6,338 bases of DNA from Ruminococcus sp. UBA4350 (GCA_002394125.1 DGSY01000203.1:1-6338), one strand, 5' to 3'. Positions 1 to 6,235 are shown, counted from the stretch's first letter. Notes: generated by a model not told the origin, from the sequence alone. Numbers and translations: made by a program.

Positions 1-51
1 CAGAACGATGCACCGGATTCCGATGACGGCGGTATGCCCCCGCTCGTATAA
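1..51 (+). CDS. C-terminal end of an upstream gene (partial, unidentified)
   Basis: Frame 1 is open from the window edge to a TAA at 49-51 and encodes a polar, acidic tail (QNDAPDSDDGGMPPLV). The stop lies only 4 nt before a strong plus-strand intrinsic terminator, which is the expected arrangement for the end of a real gene. Too little is present to name the protein. A tail rich in Asp, Gly and Pro is likely to be disordered. The reading rests on the open frame and the terminator position only. Confidence 0.5.
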   Translation, partial: QNDAPDSDDGGMPPLV

Positions 52-55
52 ACGC

Positions 56-87
56 AAAGCCCTCTGCAATCGCAGGGGGCTTTTCTT
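56..87 (+). terminator. Intrinsic terminator of the upstream gene
   Basis: A 12-bp stem (56-67 with 72-83, one G-U pair) closes a 4-nt AATC loop and runs into TTTTCTT at 81-87. The U-tract is on the plus strand, so it ends the gene that stops at 51. It also isolates the arabinofuranosidase unit from upstream transcription. Confidence 0.9.
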
Positions 88-121
88 CGACGATATGTCA
101 TATGAACTGTGCGATCCGTCA

Positions 122-150
122 TTGACTTTTCATTTCCGGAATGCTACAAT
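122..150 (+). promoter_or_regulatory. Sigma-A promoter of the arabinofuranosidase unit
   Basis: A -35 TTGACT (122-127) and a -10 TACAAT (145-150) are separated by exactly 17 nt. TG at 142-143 makes it an extended -10 promoter. Transcription should start near 157, giving a leader of about 43 nt before the ATG at 200. Such a near-consensus promoter on a sugar-utilisation gene suggests that control, if any, is by repression. Confidence 0.85.
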
Positions 151-160
151 ATGATTGATC

Positions 161-176
161 TGATGCGCAGGCATCA
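161..176. promoter_or_regulatory. Perfect inverted repeat just after the start site (possible operator)
   Basis: TGATGC (161-166) and GCATCA (171-176) are exact reverse complements around a 4-nt GCAG spacer. The palindrome begins a few bases downstream of the predicted start site of the abfA promoter, a common place for a repressor operator. It could instead form a short 5'-UTR hairpin. No regulator gene lies in the window, so the function is inferred. Confidence 0.35.
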
Positions 177-199
177 AATAATCCGGAAAAGGAGAGCCT

Positions 200-1669
200 A
201 TGAAACATCTGAATATGCTTATCAACACTGCCGACCGCACCGGTCATATCAGCCGTGAGATCTACGGTCATTTCTCCGAGCATCTCGGCAGATGCATCTA
301 CGGCGGCATCTATGTCGGCGCGGATTCTGCCGTCCCGAATGTCAGCGGCATCCGGAAGGATGTCATCGACGCCTTCCGGCAGATCCGGATGCCGGTGCTG
401 CGCTGGCCGGGCGGCTGCTTTGCGGACGAATACCACTGGCGCGACGGCATCGGTGCGCCCGAAAAGCGCCGCCGCATCATCAATACCAACTGGGGCGGCG
501 TGGTCGAGGACAATTCCTTCGGCACGCATGAATTCATGGCGCTCTGCGAGCTGGTCGGCTGTGAGCCCTATATCGCGGGCAATGTCGGCAGCGGCACCGT
601 GCAGGAGCTTGCCGACTGGGTCGAATACCTCACCGCAAAGGGCGGCTCCCTCGCGGAGCTGCGTGCGGAAAACGGGCATCCGGAGCCGTGGCATCTCAAA
701 TATCTCGGCATCGGCAATGAGAACTGGGGCTGCGGCGGCAGCATGACCGCGGAATATTATGCGGATGTCTACAAGCGCTTCCAGTGCTTCTGCAAAAATC
801 ACGACGGCAATCAGCTTTACCGCGTGGCCTGCGGGCCGAGCGGCGGCGATCTGCACTGGATGGAGACCATGATGCAGCGCGTGACGGCACAGCATATGAA
901 CGGCATTTCGCTGCATTATTACAGCGTCTTTGACTGGAACAACAAAGGCTCCGCGACGGTCTTTGATGCGGCGGAATATGCGCAGACACTCGGCTGCGTC
1001 AGCCGGATCGAAACGCTCATTCAGCGGCACATCGAGATCATGAACCGATACGATCCCGAAGGACAGATCGGTCTGCTGGTCGATGAATGGGGAACATGGT
1101 ACGAGGTCGAGCCGGACACGCATCCGGGCTTCCTCTATCAGCAGAACACGATGCGCGATGCGCTTGCCGCAGCGGTCTCCCTCAACATTTTCAACCGCAG
1201 CAGCAGCCGCGTTGTCATGGCAAATCTCGCGCAGGCAGTCAATGTTTTGCAGGCTATCCTGCTCACGGAGGGCGGCGCACTCATCAAAACGCCGACCTAT
1301 CATATTTTCGATCTCTATCAGGCACATCAGGACGGCGAAGCGGTCTACTGCTTCTCCGAGAATGAGATGCTCGGTGAAGATGCGCTCCGTTTCCCGATGC
1401 TCAGCACATCGGCATCCGTCAAAGACGGCGTTCTGACGCTGACCGCCGCAAACTGCTCGCTGACCGAGGATATCGAGATCTGCTGCGAGATCGCCGGTCT
1501 GACCGGCAGCGAGGCATCTGCACGGATCCTGACAAACGAAGTCCATGCGCATAATACATTCGACGCGCCGGAGACTGTGCAGCCCGAAGCGCTTCCGGTC
1601 ACGCTGGAGGGCAGACTGCTGCGCTTCACGCTCCCTGCCTGCTCCGCCGCCGCGGTCACAGTGAAATGA
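200..1669 (+). CDS. abfA: Alpha-L-arabinofuranosidase, glycoside hydrolase family 51
   Basis: This enzyme releases terminal non-reducing alpha-L-arabinofuranosyl residues from arabinan- or arabinoxylan-derived oligosaccharides (EC 3.2.1.55) with retention of configuration. The 489-residue length is normal for GH51. The N-terminal IYGHFSEHLGRCIYGGIYVG (about 21-40), the RWPGGCFAD loop (68-76) and NWGGVVEDNSFGTHEF (97-112) are family signatures. Glu174 in GIGNENWG (170-177) is the expected acid/base, and Glu296 in LLVDEWGTWY (292-301) the expected nucleophile. SLHYY (237-241) carries the usual substrate-site His. A TIM barrel of about 375 residues is followed by a C-terminal beta-sandwich. There is no signal peptide, so it should act in the cytoplasm on imported oligosaccharides. 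GGAG at 191-194, 5 nt before the ATG, supports this start. It overlaps the next gene by four bases. The exact substrate preference cannot be read from the sequence. Confidence 0.95.
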   Translation: MKHLNMLINTADRTGHISREIYGHFSEHLGRCIYGGIYVGADSAVPNVSGIRKDVIDAFRQIRMPVLRWPGGCFADEYHWRDGIGAPEKRRRIINTNWGGVVEDNSFGTHEFMALCELVGCEPYIAGNVGSGTVQELADWVEYLTAKGGSLAELRAENGHPEPWHLKYLGIGNENWGCGGSMTAEYYADVYKRFQCFCKNHDGNQLYRVACGPSGGDLHWMETMMQRVTAQHMNGISLHYYSVFDWNNKGSATVFDAAEYAQTLGCVSRIETLIQRHIEIMNRYDPEGQIGLLVDEWGTWYEVEPDTHPGFLYQQNTMRDALAAAVSLNIFNRSSSRVVMANLAQAVNVLQAILLTEGGALIKTPTYHIFDLYQAHQDGEAVYCFSENEMLGEDALRFPMLSTSASVKDGVLTLTAANCSLTEDIEICCEIAGLTGSEASARILTNEVHAHNTFDAPETVQPEALPVTLEGRLLRFTLPACSAAAVTVK

Positions 1670-1914
1670 ATCCGCCGTTATGCAGGCGCTGCCTGCTGGC
1701 GCAGACCGATCCCGCAGGACTGTATCAGGCCGTGCTGCGGCGCATTGAACAGCTCCCGCCCGACGAACGGGCAACGGATGCAGAATACCGGGCGCGGCTT
1801 GCAGTCTGCGCGGAATGTGCAGAGCTGCAAAACGGCATCTGTGCGCAATGCGGCTGCTTTGCGGAGCTGCGTGCTGCGAAAAGTGCTGCATACTGTCCCC
1901 TCCGGAACTGGTGA
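1666..1914 (+). CDS. Small cysteine-rich, probably zinc-binding protein (DUF6171-like)
   Basis: This is an 82-residue protein with eight cysteines: CRRC (6-9), CAEC (48-51), CAQCGC (59-64) and a last Cys at 77. The CxxC spacing suggests one or two zinc-ribbon sites. The order CxRCLL, a charged helix, YRARLxxCxxC, NGxCxxCGCFxELRAAK and a C-terminal Trp matches what I recall of DUF6171, a family of unknown function in Firmicutes; this is from memory and not searched. Its ATG lies inside the last codons of the arabinofuranosidase gene (ATGA at 1666-1669). There is no clear Shine-Dalgarno sequence before it, so translation probably depends on coupling to the upstream gene. No signal peptide or membrane segment is seen. 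Its role is unknown. Confidence 0.85.
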   Translation: MNPPLCRRCLLAQTDPAGLYQAVLRRIEQLPPDERATDAEYRARLAVCAECAELQNGICAQCGCFAELRAAKSAAYCPLRNW

Positions 1915-1943
1915 ACAGACTGCATACCTGCCGCAGCGCAGAC

Positions 1944-1972
1944 TTGACGGCAGCGCGGATTTATGATATGAT
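1944..1972 (+). promoter_or_regulatory. Sigma-A promoter in front of the large palindrome
   Basis: A -35 TTGACG (1944-1949) and a -10 TATGAT (1967-1972) are 17 nt apart. The predicted start is at about 1978-1980, exactly where the left arm of the long inverted repeat begins. A second TATGAT (1962-1967) overlaps it but is badly spaced. CTGCCG (1929-1934) and CGGCAG (1948-1953) form a 6-bp inverted repeat around the -35, possibly an operator. It lacks a following T-run and so is not a convincing terminator for the gene ending at 1914. No open frame follows, so the promoter points to a non-coding transcript. Confidence 0.65.
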
Positions 1973-1977
1973 ATCTG

Positions 1978-2139
1978 TATTGATGTACCAATTAAATCTT
2001 GAAGAATAGATGCGCAGGATTTTTGTCGTGAGACAAGGCAGAAAGCCGCCGCCTTGCTGACGCAAGGCAAGGATTTCTAACGCAGTATCACGGCAAAAAG
2101 ACAAGCAGATATCTTCAAGAGATAGTTGGGACATCAATA
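1978..2139. repeat. Long imperfect inverted repeat (MITE-like alternative reading)
   Basis: The two 28-bp arms (1978-2005 and 2112-2139) begin with TATTGATGT and end with ACATCAATA, with four mismatches between them. Each arm is bounded by TA, which would fit a short non-autonomous element with a TA target duplication. Because TA is itself palindromic, this is weak evidence. The block is about 160 bp and carries no transposase. The same bases are described as a candidate RNA. Many dispersed copies in the genome would favour a repeat; one conserved copy per genome would favour an RNA gene. Confidence 0.45.
1979..2138 (+). ncRNA. Candidate structured non-coding RNA (long rod-shaped hairpin)
   Basis: No plausible reading frame lies between 1915 and 2239 on either strand. 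The stretch is instead organised as nested helices. The outer helix pairs 1979-2005 with 2112-2138, with 23 of 27 positions complementary. After an internal loop of about 14 and 12 nt, 2020-2031 pairs with 2088-2099 over 12 contiguous bp with one G-U. Inside, GCCTTGC (2051-2057) pairs with GCAAGGC (2062-2068) around a 4-nt loop. The predicted start of the promoter at 1944-1972 coincides with the first paired base, and a terminator follows at 2174-2208. An unprocessed transcript would therefore be about 225-230 nt. No plus-strand gene lies downstream, so it is not a riboswitch or attenuator. I do not recognise it as a named family. The rod shape with a bubble loosely resembles 6S RNA, but I see no sequence match. 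A palindromic repeat is the main alternative. Confidence 0.5.
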
Positions 2140-2173
2140 GTATAATGCGCGCATAAAGTCAATAGCACATCCG

Positions 2174-2208
2174 AAAAAAACACCGGTTTTTCGCCGGTGC
2201 TGATTTTT
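2174..2208. terminator. Bidirectional intrinsic terminator between converging units
   Basis: CACCGG (2181-2186) pairs with CCGGTG (2194-2199) around a 7-nt loop. On the minus strand the hairpin is followed at once by seven Ts (complement of A2174-A2180), a strong terminator for the tex-to-small-ORF operon. On the plus strand it is followed by CTGA and then five Ts (2204-2208), adequate to end the candidate RNA or read-through from the arabinofuranosidase unit. Confidence 0.8.
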
Positions 2209-2239
2209 CATTTTCCAATTTCGAATTCGATATCTCCGC

Positions 2240-2365
2240 TCAAAAGAGCACTTTGAGCATCTTGTAATGCTGCATAGGATTCACCGTGACCGGCAGCGCC
2301 AGATACACAAATACCGTCAGCGCAAGGCCGAGCAGCGTACCGCCGGAAAAAGTCAGCGTATCCAT
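2240..2365 (-). CDS. 41-residue single-span membrane protein (unknown function)
   Basis: On the minus strand an ATG at 2365-2363 opens a 41-codon frame ending in TGA at 2242-2240. The product has a short polar start (MDTLTFSGG), one hydrophobic helix at about 8-28 (TLLGLALTVFVYLALPVTV) and a basic, amphipathic tail (NPMQHYKMLKVLF). AGGA at 2377-2374 sits 8 nt before the ATG and just after the TAA of the channel gene, 12 nt upstream, so the two are likely translated from one message. The minus-strand terminator at 2180-2174 follows. It could be a small partner of the MscS channel or an independent membrane peptide. I do not recognise a family. Reality is supported by RBS, spacing, composition and operon position, not by homology. 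Confidence 0.65.
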   Translation of the reverse strand: MDTLTFSGGTLLGLALTVFVYLALPVTVNPMQHYKMLKVLF

Positions 2366-2377
2366 GCCGGCGTTCCT

Positions 2378-3235
2378 TTATTCAGGGTTCCTGTGAATAT
2401 CGAGCTGCGGGAACGGGATCACAATGTCATTTTCATCCATCGCATTCTTAAACGCTTCCAGAACGCGCTCGATCCCGACGAAGTAATCGCCCTTCTTCAC
2501 CCAGAAATACACGGCCACATCAATGCTGCTGTCAGCGAACTCCGAAACAGCCATGTAGGGCTTCGGATCCTTCAGCACAACAGACACATTCTTCAGCGAA
2601 TCCAGCAGGACTGTCCGCACCTTTGCAAGATCGGTATCATAGGCGACCGGAACGTGCGCGGTCAGGCGCAGCGTACCGTTCTGCGAGAGATTGACGAGCG
2701 GACTGCCCGCGACCAGACTGTTCGGCACATAAATGCTGCGGTTGTCGCGTGTCGTCAGCCGCGTATAGAGGATCGAAACCGATTCTACAAAGCCCTCCTG
2801 CTCCGAGGTGATGATGTAATCGCCGCGCTGAAACGGCTTCTCAAACAGAATGATGAATCCGCCCGCGACATTGGAAAGGCTGTTTTGAAGCGCAAGCGCG
2901 ATCGCCATGCCCGCCGCACCGACAACCGCAATGATCGAGGCCATCGGTACGCCGGCAATGCTCAGGCAGATCATAATGAGGACTGTATAGAGCAGAATGC
3001 GCACCAGCGACCGCCCGAAGCTCGCAGCCGTCTTGTTGAGCTTTGCGCGCTTCATCGTATGAAAGATCGTCTTATTGATGAGCGTTGCCAGCAGCATTCC
3101 GAGGACAAAGACGACAAGCGCGACCAGGATCGACGGCAGTCGGGCGGTCAGCTGATCCAGCATCCGGGAGAGCAGACCTGTCGTCTCACGGATCGCCTCC
3201 TGACCGGCTTCGATCTGCGTTTCAAGCTCGCTCAT
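2378..3235 (-). CDS. mscS: MscS-family small-conductance mechanosensitive channel
   Basis: The product should be a homoheptameric inner-membrane channel that opens under membrane tension and releases solutes during hypo-osmotic shock. Its 285 residues match the length of E. coli MscS (286). It has an N-terminal amphipathic segment (1-30), TM1 at about 33-53, TM2 at about 77-96 and the pore helix TM3 at about 99-131 (IIAVVGAAGMAIALALQNSL). The beta domain carries the usual YVPNSLVAG (169-177), and the alpha/beta vestibule ends with PFPQLDIH (274-281). By alignment to E. coli, Met110 and Leu114 occupy the hydrophobic-gate positions Leu105 and Leu109, and Asn118 replaces the kink Gly113. GGAGG (3247-3243) lies 7 nt before the ATG, inside the end of the phosphoesterase gene, leaving only 2 nt between the genes. 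Channel family membership is secure; gating properties are inferred. Confidence 0.93.
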   Translation of the reverse strand: MSELETQIEAGQEAIRETTGLLSRMLDQLTARLPSILVALVVFVLGMLLATLINKTIFHTMKRAKLNKTAASFGRSLVRILLYTVLIMICLSIAGVPMASIIAVVGAAGMAIALALQNSLSNVAGGFIILFEKPFQRGDYIITSEQEGFVESVSILYTRLTTRDNRSIYVPNSLVAGSPLVNLSQNGTLRLTAHVPVAYDTDLAKVRTVLLDSLKNVSVVLKDPKPYMAVSEFADSSIDVAVYFWVKKGDYFVGIERVLEAFKNAMDENDIVIPFPQLDIHRNPE

Positions 3236-3237
3236 GC

Positions 3238-4011
3238 TTATTCCTCCGCATCCTCGGCGGTATCATCCGCTGCATCCTCCGGCAGCTCCGCTTCATCGTA
3301 ATCCTCCGGCAGCGGTTCATAGGCCGCATCCGGCGCCATGCCGCGTGTTTCCTCCAGCGGATCAATTTCATCGAATACCGCATAGTATTTCAGCGGAACA
3401 TAGCGGTTCATATGGCATTTGCCGAAGTACCATGCGCGGAAGCTGCATATCTGCATCAGATCCTCGAAGAACGCATGGACCTCGAGCCGCTGCATCGTAT
3501 CCACGCGCAGGCAGTCCTTCAAGGAAGCGGGCGGCTCATGCGTGATGATATAATCGACGGTATTGTCAACCGCTTTCAGATTCTCCGCCGCACGGATGAT
3601 CTCCTCATAGGTCGGCTGCTCGCGCTCCCACCAGTTTTCGGCAGTGCGGTATTCAAAATCCTGACTGTGTCCGCCGCCGAATGTGAAGAATCTTCTGCCG
3701 CAGATCGTATAAATCTCGCCGCGCAGCAGATGCACCAGATTCGGCGCGATCACGCGGGCGGTGCCGCCGTGCCACTCCGTCGTCGGATATTTTTCAAGCA
3801 TATCATAATTCTCGTGGCATCCGTCCACGAATGCAACGGTATATTTCAGCTCGGAGAGCTTTTTGCGGAATTTCTGCTCCTGCTTGGAGTCATCCCAGAA
3901 GAAACCGAAATCCCCGCAGACGATCACGATATCATCCGCATCCGCCTTTTTGAGCATGGGATTGCGGAAGCGCGTGAAATCGCCGTGCGTATCGCCGGTC
4001 ACATAAACCAT
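3238..4011 (-). CDS. Calcineurin-like metallophosphoesterase with substituted metal-site residues
   Basis: This 257-residue cytoplasmic protein shows the calcineurin-like phosphoesterase motif order: GDTHG (6-10), GDFGFFW (33-39), DGCHENYD (63-70), THEPP (157-161) and FGKCHMNR (196-203). Such enzymes use two metal ions to hydrolyse phosphomono- or diesters; the substrate here is unknown. Two usual ligand positions differ: Cys65 stands where the Asn of GNHE is expected, and Lys198 where the first His of GHxH is expected. I confirmed both codons in the DNA (TGC and AAA). The last 31 residues (227-257) hold 15 Asp/Glu and no basic residue, forming an acidic and probably disordered tail. The start is backed by AAAGGGG about 10 nt upstream. 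It follows tex by 49 nt with no terminator between, and precedes the channel gene by 2 nt. It may have altered metal use or be inactive. Confidence 0.88.
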   Translation of the reverse strand: MVYVTGDTHGDFTRFRNPMLKKADADDIVIVCGDFGFFWDDSKQEQKFRKKLSELKYTVAFVDGCHENYDMLEKYPTTEWHGGTARVIAPNLVHLLRGEIYTICGRRFFTFGGGHSQDFEYRTAENWWEREQPTYEEIIRAAENLKAVDNTVDYIITHEPPASLKDCLRVDTMQRLEVHAFFEDLMQICSFRAWYFGKCHMNRYVPLKYYAVFDEIDPLEETRGMAPDAAYEPLPEDYDEAELPEDAADDTAEDAEE

Positions 4012-4060
4012 GATCGGTCGTCCCCTTTCAGTTTGGTATTGACAGCAGATCCCCTGCGGA

Positions 4061-6235
4061 TCAGGATTCGAGATCCGCCTGCGAAACGCCCTTCATCGTC
4101 AGGCTGATGCGCTTGCGCTTCGGATCGGATTCCAGCACGCGCACGCGGACGATCTGTCCGACCTTGACGACATCCAGCGGATGCTTGACGAATTTATTCG
4201 CGAGCTGTGAAACATGGACAAGTCCGTCCTCATGCACGCCGATATCGACAAATGCACCGAAATCAATGATATTGCGCACCGTGCCGACCAGCTCCATGCC
4301 GGGCTTGAGATCCTCCGCGGTCATGATGTCGCCGGAGCGCATCAGCGGCTTGGGCAGCTCGTCACGCGGATCGCGGCCGGGCTTTTGCAGCTCCTTAACG
4401 ATATCGCGCAGCGTCGGCTCACCGATGCCGAGCTCTGCCGCCAGCGCCGGGATTCCCTTTTTCTCAACCGCTTCATTCAGCGCATGAAGATCGCCGCCGA
4501 TATCACTAAGCGAGCAGCCGCATTCCTTCAGCAGCGCCTCCGCAGCGGCATAGCTTTCCGGATGCACGCCGGTATTGTCGAGCGGATTCTTGCCGTTCCG
4601 GACGCGCAGGAATCCCGCGCAAAGCTCATAGGCCTTCGCGCCGAGCTTCGGCACCTTCATGAGCGCCTTGCGGGATGTGAATGCGCCGTTCTCCTCACGG
4701 TATGCGACGATGTTGTGCGCAATGCCGCTGTGGATGCCGGAGATATAGGACAGCAGCGAGCCGGATGCGGTATTGAGATCCACGCCGACCGCATTGACGC
4801 AGTCCTCGACGACGCCGGTCAGCGATTCATTCAGTCTCGCGGGCGGCATATCATGCTGATATTCACCGACGCCGATCGCCTTCGGCTCGATCTTGACCAG
4901 CTCTGCCAGCGGATCCTGCAATCTTCTTGCGATCGAGACCGCGCTGCGCAGTGCGACATCATAATCCGGAAATTCCTCGGCGGCGAGCTTTGATGCGGAA
5001 TAGACCGATGCACCGGCCTCGCTGACGACCATGTACGCTGCTTCGCATTCGGGCATCTCGCGCAGGATCTCCGCGACGATCTGCTCCGATTCACGGGACG
5101 CCGTGCCGTTGCCGATCGCGATTGCGCGGACATGATGCTGCTGGATCAGACGCTTGAGCCGGATCTTTCCGGCCTCGACCGCCTGCTTTGAATTCGCAGT
5201 GATATGAACAACATCGGTCGCAAGCACCTTGCCGGTCGGATCGACCACGGCGACCTTGCAGCCTGTCCGGAAGCCGGGATCGAGGCCGAGCGTAATCATG
5301 CCCTTAATCGGCGGCTGGAGCAGAAGCTGCCGCAGATTCGATGCAAAAACGGTGATTGCCTGCTCGGAGGCATCCTCGGTCAGTGCTGCGCGCACCTCGC
5401 GCTGCACCGCGGGCAGAAGCGATTTTTTATACGCATCCAGCGCTGCCGATTCCACGATCTGTCCGGCGGGGCTGTCATTTTTGACATATGCCTTTGTGAC
5501 GATCTGCTCGCCGAGGCCGTCCGGCATGGTGAGAGCGACCTTGAGGAAGCCCTCCTTTTCGCCGCGGTTGATCGCGAGAATGCGGTGCTTCGCGGCCTTT
5601 TCGATCAGCTCGGCATATTCGTAATAATTCCGGTATACGCTGTCGGTATCGGGATCGACCGCCTTAACGGTCAGACTGCCGCGCAGCGTCAGCACATTGC
5701 GAAGCCGCTTGCGGACATCCGCGTCATCGGAGATGATCTCCGCGAGGATATCAGATGCGCCGGAAAGCGCCGCTTCAATATCCGGCACCTCCTTTTCCGC
5801 ATCAATATACGCTTCTGCCTCCTTCTGCGGAACCGTTATGTAATCCTGCTGCATGATGCAGAGCGCGAGCGGTTCAAGGCCGCGTTCCTTTGCGATCGTC
5901 GCCTTTGTGCGGCGCTTCTGTTTATACGGGCGGTAAAGATCCTCTGCCTCAACGAGTGTTTTCGCCGCGGAGATCGCAGATTCCAGCTCCGGCGTCAGCT
6001 TGCCGAGCGCCGTGATCGCATCGCAGATCTCCTGCTTGCGCTCCTCCAGCTTGCGCAGATAATTCAGCCGGTCGCTCAGCGCATGGAGCGTCTGGTCATC
6101 GAGGGAGCCGGTCTGCTCCTTCCGGTAACGCGCAATAAAAGGGACGGTCTTGCCGTCATCGAGCAGTGCGACTGCGTGATCGACCTGCTCCTGCCGCAGC
6201 GAGAACTCCGCCGCGAGCTGTGCGAGAATATCCAT
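4061..6235 (-). CDS. tex: Tex family RNA-binding transcription accessory protein
   Basis: Tex is a conserved cytoplasmic nucleic-acid-binding protein related to eukaryotic Spt6, linked to transcription and RNA metabolism. At 724 residues it has the usual length and full domain order. An N-terminal helical region (1 to about 310) includes VPFIARYRKEQTGSLDD (31-47) and DLYRPYKQKRRTKATIAKERGLEP, split here as 99-110 and 111-122. A YqgF/RNase H-like domain (about 313-440) starts with LGLDPGFRTG (316-325) and holds IGNGTASRE (374-382). The conserved linker IGVGEYQHD (454-462) leads into helix-hairpin-helix repeats (about 479-545, including VNAVGVDLNTAS). An S1 RNA-binding domain (about 646-715) contains DFGAFVDIGVHEDGLVHVSQ (658-677). 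GGAGG (6249-6245) lies 9 nt before the ATG. A good promoter lies just upstream, so tex leads the operon. No lesions are seen. Confidence 0.97.
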   Translation of the reverse strand: MDILAQLAAEFSLRQEQVDHAVALLDDGKTVPFIARYRKEQTGSLDDQTLHALSDRLNYLRKLEERKQEICDAITALGKLTPELESAISAAKTLVEAEDLYRPYKQKRRTKATIAKERGLEPLALCIMQQDYITVPQKEAEAYIDAEKEVPDIEAALSGASDILAEIISDDADVRKRLRNVLTLRGSLTVKAVDPDTDSVYRNYYEYAELIEKAAKHRILAINRGEKEGFLKVALTMPDGLGEQIVTKAYVKNDSPAGQIVESAALDAYKKSLLPAVQREVRAALTEDASEQAITVFASNLRQLLLQPPIKGMITLGLDPGFRTGCKVAVVDPTGKVLATDVVHITANSKQAVEAGKIRLKRLIQQHHVRAIAIGNGTASRESEQIVAEILREMPECEAAYMVVSEAGASVYSASKLAAEEFPDYDVALRSAVSIARRLQDPLAELVKIEPKAIGVGEYQHDMPPARLNESLTGVVEDCVNAVGVDLNTASGSLLSYISGIHSGIAHNIVAYREENGAFTSRKALMKVPKLGAKAYELCAGFLRVRNGKNPLDNTGVHPESYAAAEALLKECGCSLSDIGGDLHALNEAVEKKGIPALAAELGIGEPTLRDIVKELQKPGRDPRDELPKPLMRSGDIMTAEDLKPGMELVGTVRNIIDFGAFVDIGVHEDGLVHVSQLANKFVKHPLDVVKVGQIVRVRVLESDPKRKRISLTMKGVSQADLES

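Noticed and set aside
119..1891. A 590-codon open frame on the minus strand opposite the arabinofuranosidase and the cysteine-rich gene
   Set aside because: It mirrors strong GH51 coding on the plus strand, spans two recognised genes, and its translation resembles no family. Long antisense frames are common in GC-rich coding DNA.
2145..2154. Self-complementary ATGCGCGCAT, and TCGAATTCGA at 2221-2230
   Set aside because: Isolated 10-bp palindromes without a promoter or partner site; expected occasionally by chance.
1979..2208. Riboswitch or T-box interpretation of the structured region
   Set aside because: No same-strand gene follows; the next genes converge from the other strand, and I see no recognisable riboswitch core.
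2238..2258. 7-bp inverted repeat GCTCAAA/TTTGAGC over the end of the small membrane-protein gene
   Set aside because: It lacks a T-tract and is explained by coding sequence; the real terminator lies at 2174-2208.
4012..4060. Short inverted repeat GATCC/GGATC between tex and the phosphoesterase gene as a possible terminator
   Set aside because: Only 5 bp with no T-tract after it; the genes are more likely cotranscribed.
4039..4067. Consensus TTGACA (4039-4044) on the plus strand in the tex-phosphoesterase gap
   Set aside because: The correctly spaced -10 position reads CAGGAT and no plus-strand gene follows, so it is probably chance.
2267..4107. Two overlapping plus-strand frames of about 340 codons opposite the channel and phosphoesterase genes
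   Set aside because: Their translations are rich in Arg, His and Gln without domain signatures, while the minus strand encodes well-recognised proteins with good ribosome binding sites.
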